A stretch of 32,908 nucleotides of DNA, from contig CABUPZ010000027.1 in assembly GCA_902493585.1 (NCBI GenBank), positions 1 to 32,908 of the forward strand, given 5' to 3'. Positions 29,816 through 32,908 of this stretch are shown in pieces. The stretch's first letter is position 1, and every line of letters starts with the position of its first letter. This DNA comes from an uncultured Fusicatenibacter sp. (lineage in GTDB: Bacteria; Bacillota; Clostridia; Lachnospirales; Lachnospiraceae). Below the pieces are notes generated by a model. The model saw only the letters and a program-made list of their open reading frames with translations. It ran no database searches and was not told the origin of the DNA. The position numbers and the translations under genes were made by a program.

Positions 29816-32422
29816 TTATGCCTCGACTACTTCCACTCTAGGCCTTACCGAAGCGGTAAGTGTTCCATCCTGAGCGTCCAGCACAATCGTGTCTCCGGTG
29901 TTGACCTGTCCGCCAAGAATCATACGGGCAGCGGTCGTCTCCACTTCCTTCTGGATAAATCGACGCAGAGGCCTTGCTCCGTATACCGGATCATATCCGC
30001 CTTCAATGACGTACTGCTTTCCGGCTTCGGTCAGTTCCACAGACAACTCCTGATTTTCCAGACGTTCATTCAGTTCCTTCATCAACAGGTCTACAATATG
30101 CCCAATATTGTCTTTTGTCAAGGGTTTGAACATAATTGTTTCATCCAGACGATTCAGAAATTCCGGACGGAAGTGCGCCCGCAGATCCTGCATCACCATA
30201 TTTCTCGCTTCCTCGGAAATCTCTCCGTTGTCCTGGATACCCTCCAGCAGATACTGGGAACCGATATTCGACGTCATGATCAGGATCGTATTTTTAAAGT
30301 CCACGGTACGTCCCTGAGAATCGGTGATCCGTCCGTCATCCAGTACCTGAAGCAGTACGTTGAAGACATCGGGATGTGCCTTCTCCACCTCGTCGAACAG
30401 AACGACCGAATACGGTTTCCGGCGTACTGCCTCGGTGAGCTGACCGCCCTCCTCATATCCCACATATCCCGGAGGCGCTCCGATCAGACGGGACACGGAA
30501 TATTTCTCCATATATTCACTCATATCGATACGGACCATGTTGTTTTCGTCATCAAACAGCTTCTGTGCCAACGTCTTCGCCAGCTCCGTTTTTCCGACAC
30601 CGGTAGGCCCAAGGAACAGGAAGGAACCAATCGGCTTCGTCGGGTCCTTGATTCCCGCTTTGGAACGGATGATCGCATCCGCCACTTTTGTCACCGCCTC
30701 ATCCTGTCCAATCACACGGGTATGAAGCTCCTGCTCCAGTCCGAGGATTTTCACACGCTCGCCTTCCGTCAGTTTTGCAACCGGAATGCCGGTCCACCGG
30801 GACACGATACGGGCAATCTCCTCATCGGTAACGCTCTCATGCACAAGAGAGAGATCCGAATCCTTGACTCTGGCTTCCTCCGCCGCCAGCTGCTGCTGGA
30901 GTTTCGGAAGTTCTCCGTACTGAAGCTCCGCCGCCTTGTTCAGATCGTAATCCTGCTGGGCTTTCTGGATCTGTTTGTTGATGTCCTCGATCTGTTCACG
31001 CAGAGCGGACAGTTTTTCTACGGATTTCTTTTCATTTTCCCACTGAGCCTTCTGTGCCTGGAAATTATCTTTCAGTTCCGCCAGTTCTTTCTGAAGCTCT
31101 TCCAGACGTTCTTTGCTCAGATTGTCTGTCTCTTTTTTCAGAGCCGCTTCCTCGATCTGCATCTGCATGATCCGCCGATTCAGCTCATCCAGCTCCGTCG
31201 GCATGGAATCCAGTTCCGTTTTGATCAGCGCGCATGCCTCATCCACAAGGTCGATCGCCTTGTCCGGCAGAAAACGGTCGCTGATATAACGGTCCGAAAG
31301 CATCGCCGCAGCCACAAGCGCTCCATCGGTGATCTTTACGCCGTGGAATACTTCATAACGTTCTTTCAGACCACGAAGAATGGAGATCGTATCTTCCACG
31401 GTCGGCTCGTCGACCTGAACCGGCTGGAACCGGCGTTCCAGAGCTGCGTCTTTTTCAATATACTGGCGGTATTCATCCAGTGTGGTCGCACCGATACAGT
31501 GCAGCTCGCCGCGGGCCAGCATCGGCTTGAGCATATTTCCGGCATCCATCGCGCCGTCCGTTTTTCCGGCTCCCACGATCAGGTGCAGCTCATCGATGAA
31601 CAGGATGATCTTTCCATCGCTTTTGCGGACTTCCTCCAGAACGGCTTTCAGACGTTCCTCAAACTCTCCGCGGTACTTTGCTCCTGCCACCAACGCTCCC
31701 ATGTCCAGGGAAAAAATCGTTTTATTTTTCAGGCTCTCCGGCACATCCCCGTTGGCAATACGCTGCGCCAGCCCTTCTACGACTGCCGTCTTACCTACGC
31801 CGGGTTCACCAATCAGAACCGGATTGTTTTTGGTCTTTCTGGAAAGAATACGGATCACATTCCGGATCTCTGTGTCACGTCCGATGACCGGATCCAGCTT
31901 CTGGCTTCTGGCTTTTTCCACCAGATCCTGGCCGTATTTTTCCAGTGTGTCATAGGTGGCTTCCGGATTGTCTGTGGTGACTCTCTGGTTGCCCCGCACG
32001 GTGCTCAGCGCCTGAAGAAAGCGTTCCCGGGTAATTCCATATTCCTGAAACAGTTTTTTCATCGTCGGGCTCGGGTTCTTCAGCATCGACAGGAACAGAT
32101 GCTCTACGGAAACGTATTCATCCCCCATCGCCTTGGCCTCATCTTCCGCGCTGACCAGCGCTTTGTTCAGATACTGGCCGATGTATGGCTGTCCGCCGGA
32201 TACCTTGACTCTGTCATTCAGAGCCTGCGTTACCCGGTTGACAAAGTGCTCTTTCTGAATTTCCATCTTCTCGATCATTTTCAGGATCAGGCTGTCCTCC
32301 TGGTGGAGAAGATTGTACAGCAGGTGCTCCTGCTCTACCTCCTGATTTCCAAAATCATAGGCGGTCTTTTCCAGGTCCTGAACAGCCTGCAGTGATTTCT
32401 GCGTAAATTTGCTGATATTCAT
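29816..32422 (-). CDS. clpB: ATP-dependent disaggregase ClpB
   Basis: The 868-residue product has the full ClpB layout: an N-terminal Clp domain (1-145), the first AAA+ module with GEPGVGKTAVVEGLAQ near residue 205, the long middle coiled coil (about 405-525) that marks ClpB rather than ClpA or ClpC, and the second AAA+ module with FLGPTGVGKTELAKTL near 600. The C-terminal EARPLRRFIQ-type sensor 2 region reads GARPLRRFIQKEVE. ClpB works with DnaK to dissolve protein aggregates. AAGGAGG precedes the ATG. It is preceded by a CIRCE-overlapped promoter, so HrcA control is expected. A short DUF4250 gene follows. Confidence 0.98.
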   Translation of the reverse strand: MNISKFTQKSLQAVQDLEKTAYDFGNQEVEQEHLLYNLLHQEDSLILKMIEKMEIQKEHFVNRVTQALNDRVKVSGGQPYIGQYLNKALVSAEDEAKAMGDEYVSVEHLFLSMLKNPSPTMKKLFQEYGITRERFLQALSTVRGNQRVTTDNPEATYDTLEKYGQDLVEKARSQKLDPVIGRDTEIRNVIRILSRKTKNNPVLIGEPGVGKTAVVEGLAQRIANGDVPESLKNKTIFSLDMGALVAGAKYRGEFEERLKAVLEEVRKSDGKIILFIDELHLIVGAGKTDGAMDAGNMLKPMLARGELHCIGATTLDEYRQYIEKDAALERRFQPVQVDEPTVEDTISILRGLKERYEVFHGVKITDGALVAAAMLSDRYISDRFLPDKAIDLVDEACALIKTELDSMPTELDELNRRIMQMQIEEAALKKETDNLSKERLEELQKELAELKDNFQAQKAQWENEKKSVEKLSALREQIEDINKQIQKAQQDYDLNKAAELQYGELPKLQQQLAAEEARVKDSDLSLVHESVTDEEIARIVSRWTGIPVAKLTEGERVKILGLEQELHTRVIGQDEAVTKVADAIIRSKAGIKDPTKPIGSFLFLGPTGVGKTELAKTLAQKLFDDENNMVRIDMSEYMEKYSVSRLIGAPPGYVGYEEGGQLTEAVRRKPYSVVLFDEVEKAHPDVFNVLLQVLDDGRITDSQGRTVDFKNTILIMTSNIGSQYLLEGIQDNGEISEEARNMVMQDLRAHFRPEFLNRLDETIMFKPLTKDNIGHIVDLLMKELNERLENQELSVELTEAGKQYVIEGGYDPVYGARPLRRFIQKEVETTAARMILGGQVNTGDTIVLDAQDGTLTASVRPRVEVVEA

Positions 32423-32449
32423 ATCTGTAACCTCCTTGTATGGCTGAGA

Positions 32450-32477
32450 GTAACCGTTCCGTCGGCTGAACGGTTAC
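32450..32477. repeat. perfect palindrome in the clpB leader
   Basis: GTAACCGTTC (32450-32459) and GAACGGTTAC (32468-32477) are perfect 10-bp arms with an 8-nt loop. It lies in the clpB leader, about 25 bases before the ribosome binding site, and is the best copy of the palindrome family in this window. Confidence 0.75.
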
Positions 32478-32547
32478 GGCTAAGATTCATCCGCCCGGAA
32501 CAAACAACAGGCGGATCTTTCTGTCAGTTTCGTTTTGTTCTATGCAG

Positions 32548-32576
32548 AATATAACACTTATTGTTAGCACTGTCAA
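32548..32576 (-). promoter_or_regulatory. sigma-A promoter of clpB
   Basis: On the minus strand TTGACA (32571-32576) and TATATT (32548-32553) are 17 bp apart. The -35 lies inside the CIRCE element. Confidence 0.9.
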
Positions 32577-32590
32577 GAGGCGAGTGCTAA
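32564..32590. promoter_or_regulatory. CIRCE operator (HrcA site) for clpB
   Basis: TTAGCACTG-N9-GAGTGCTAA matches the CIRCE consensus TTAGCACTC-N9-GAGTGCTAA at 17 of 18 positions and in spacing. It covers the -35 of the clpB promoter, so bound HrcA would block polymerase. Confidence 0.93.
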
Positions 32591-32608
32591 TTATTTTGTG
32601 AAGATTTT

Positions 32609-32635
32609 GTGAAGCCTTGATTTTACGGGCTTCAC
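32609..32635. terminator. hairpin between the integrase end and the clpB promoter
   Basis: GTGAAGCC (32609-32616) and GGCTTCAC (32628-32635) form an 8-bp stem with an 11-nt loop. On the minus strand AAAATC follows and on the plus strand AGGGATTTTTC, so terminator activity is uncertain. Confidence 0.4.
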
Positions 32636-32677
32636 AGGGATTTTTCACTTGCTTTCGCACTCGATTTTCTTGATTTG

Positions 32678-32745
32678 ACCACATTTTTACGACAAATCTT
32701 TTGGAAAATATATTCGTCTGATTTTCTTACCACATTTTACGACAA
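32678..32745. repeat. direct repeats beside the integrase gene
   Basis: ACCACATTTTTACGACAA (32678-32695) and ACCACATTTTACGACAA (32729-32745) differ by one T and are 51 bp apart in the same orientation, just beyond the integrase stop. This is the place where arm-type integrase sites or an attachment site are expected. Confidence 0.65.
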
Positions 32746-32756
32746 CAGCTTCTGAT

Positions 32757-32908
32757 TTATACCACAGCAGGTATGGTTTCTGGCAGGTTCATTTTTGACA
32801 TCTCATTTTCCACATGAGACTTCTCTGCAATATGATTATAGACATTCATTGTAATCTGTGCATCTGAATGGCCCATCACATACTGCATAACTTTGGGATT
32901 GACATTGT
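32757..32908 (-). CDS. tyrosine recombinase/integrase, C-terminal part (cut by window edge)
   Basis: The last 50 codons of a minus-strand gene are visible. The motif VNPKVMQYVMGHSDAQITMN followed by VYNHIA is the C-terminal part of tyrosine integrases: the GHSD segment contains the conserved His of the catalytic HxxR/H box neighbourhood, and the catalytic Tyr lies in MNVYNH. The stop is at 32757. It is probably the integrase of a mobile element lying mostly to the right of the window, with direct repeats just outside the stop. The rest of the gene is outside the window. Confidence 0.88.
   Translation of the reverse strand, partial: NVNPKVMQYVMGHSDAQITMNVYNHIAEKSHVENEMSKMNLPETIPAVV

Noticed and set aside
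29795..32395. 866-codon open frame antisense to the whole of clpB
   Set aside because: It mirrors a clear ClpB gene with motifs, ribosome binding site and promoter; the antisense frame has no domain and no start signals. Codon bias of the real gene explains the openness.
32487..32684. 65-codon minus-strand ORF over the clpB promoter region
   Set aside because: It spans the CIRCE element and both promoter boxes, has no ribosome binding site and no recognisable sequence.
1..32908. CRISPR arrays, rRNA or tRNA genes
   Set aside because: No regularly spaced repeats, rRNA-like stretches or cloverleaf sequences were seen on either strand. The only tRNA-related element is the T-box leader.

Overview
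The window reads as chromosome of a spore-forming, Gram-positive Clostridia, most like a Lachnospiraceae. The evidence is a full spoIIAA-spoIIAB-sigF operon, five spoVA genes, a valine T-box leader, a CIRCE-controlled clpB, the WhiA/RapZ/Crh-like cluster and oxygen-sensitive 2-hydroxyacyl-CoA dehydratase-type proteins. Genus cannot be fixed from sequence alone. Most of the window is vertically inherited core; accessory or decaying DNA lies at 1-711, 14.6-15.1 kb, 25.4-26.4 kb and at the right edge.

Layout, left to right. Positions 1-711 hold no convincing gene but contain a 264-bp inverted repeat. At 0.7-3.9 kb there is a minus-strand acidic membrane protein with a degenerate SipW-like fold. 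Opposite it is a plus-strand trio: a membrane-anchored EF-Tu domain II-like protein, a small membrane protein and a GNAT acetyltransferase. At 4.0-7.8 kb a minus-strand operon carries tcdA-murB-rapZ-whiA-crh-like; the usual yvcK is missing between rapZ and whiA. At 7.9-11.1 kb the spoVA genes are split into two divergent units, spoVAD-spoVAE (minus) and spoVAA-spoVAB-spoVAC (plus), with sigma-G-like promoters between them. At 11.1-14.5 kb lies a MoxR-DUF58-DUF4129-like cluster. At 14.6-15.1 kb there are remnants around a strong plus-strand promoter. At 15.1-16.7 kb is the spoIIA operon. From 25.4 down to 16.7 kb there is a T-box-led valS followed directly by an LTA synthase-type sulfatase, then folC, a 50-codon gene and a zinc-ribbon TPR protein, ending in a clear terminator.

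At 25.4-26.4 kb an AraC regulator and a sugar phosphate isomerase/epimerase, head to head, are both broken. At 26.5-29.4 kb is a two-gene 2-hydroxyacyl-CoA dehydratase-like system in which a dehydratase-type subunit is fused to its ATP-dependent activator. At 29.6-32.6 kb is clpB, under CIRCE/HrcA, followed by a short DUF4250 gene. The last 150 bases are the C-terminal end of a tyrosine integrase with direct repeats beside it, the edge of an integrated element.

Functional themes: commitment to and completion of sporulation (sigF control, spore DPA import), cell envelope synthesis (murB, LTA synthase), translation quality and its amino acid sensing (tcdA, valS, T-box), and heat-shock control. 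Several imperfect palindromes with core CCGTTCC/GGAACGG recur in the intergenic gaps.
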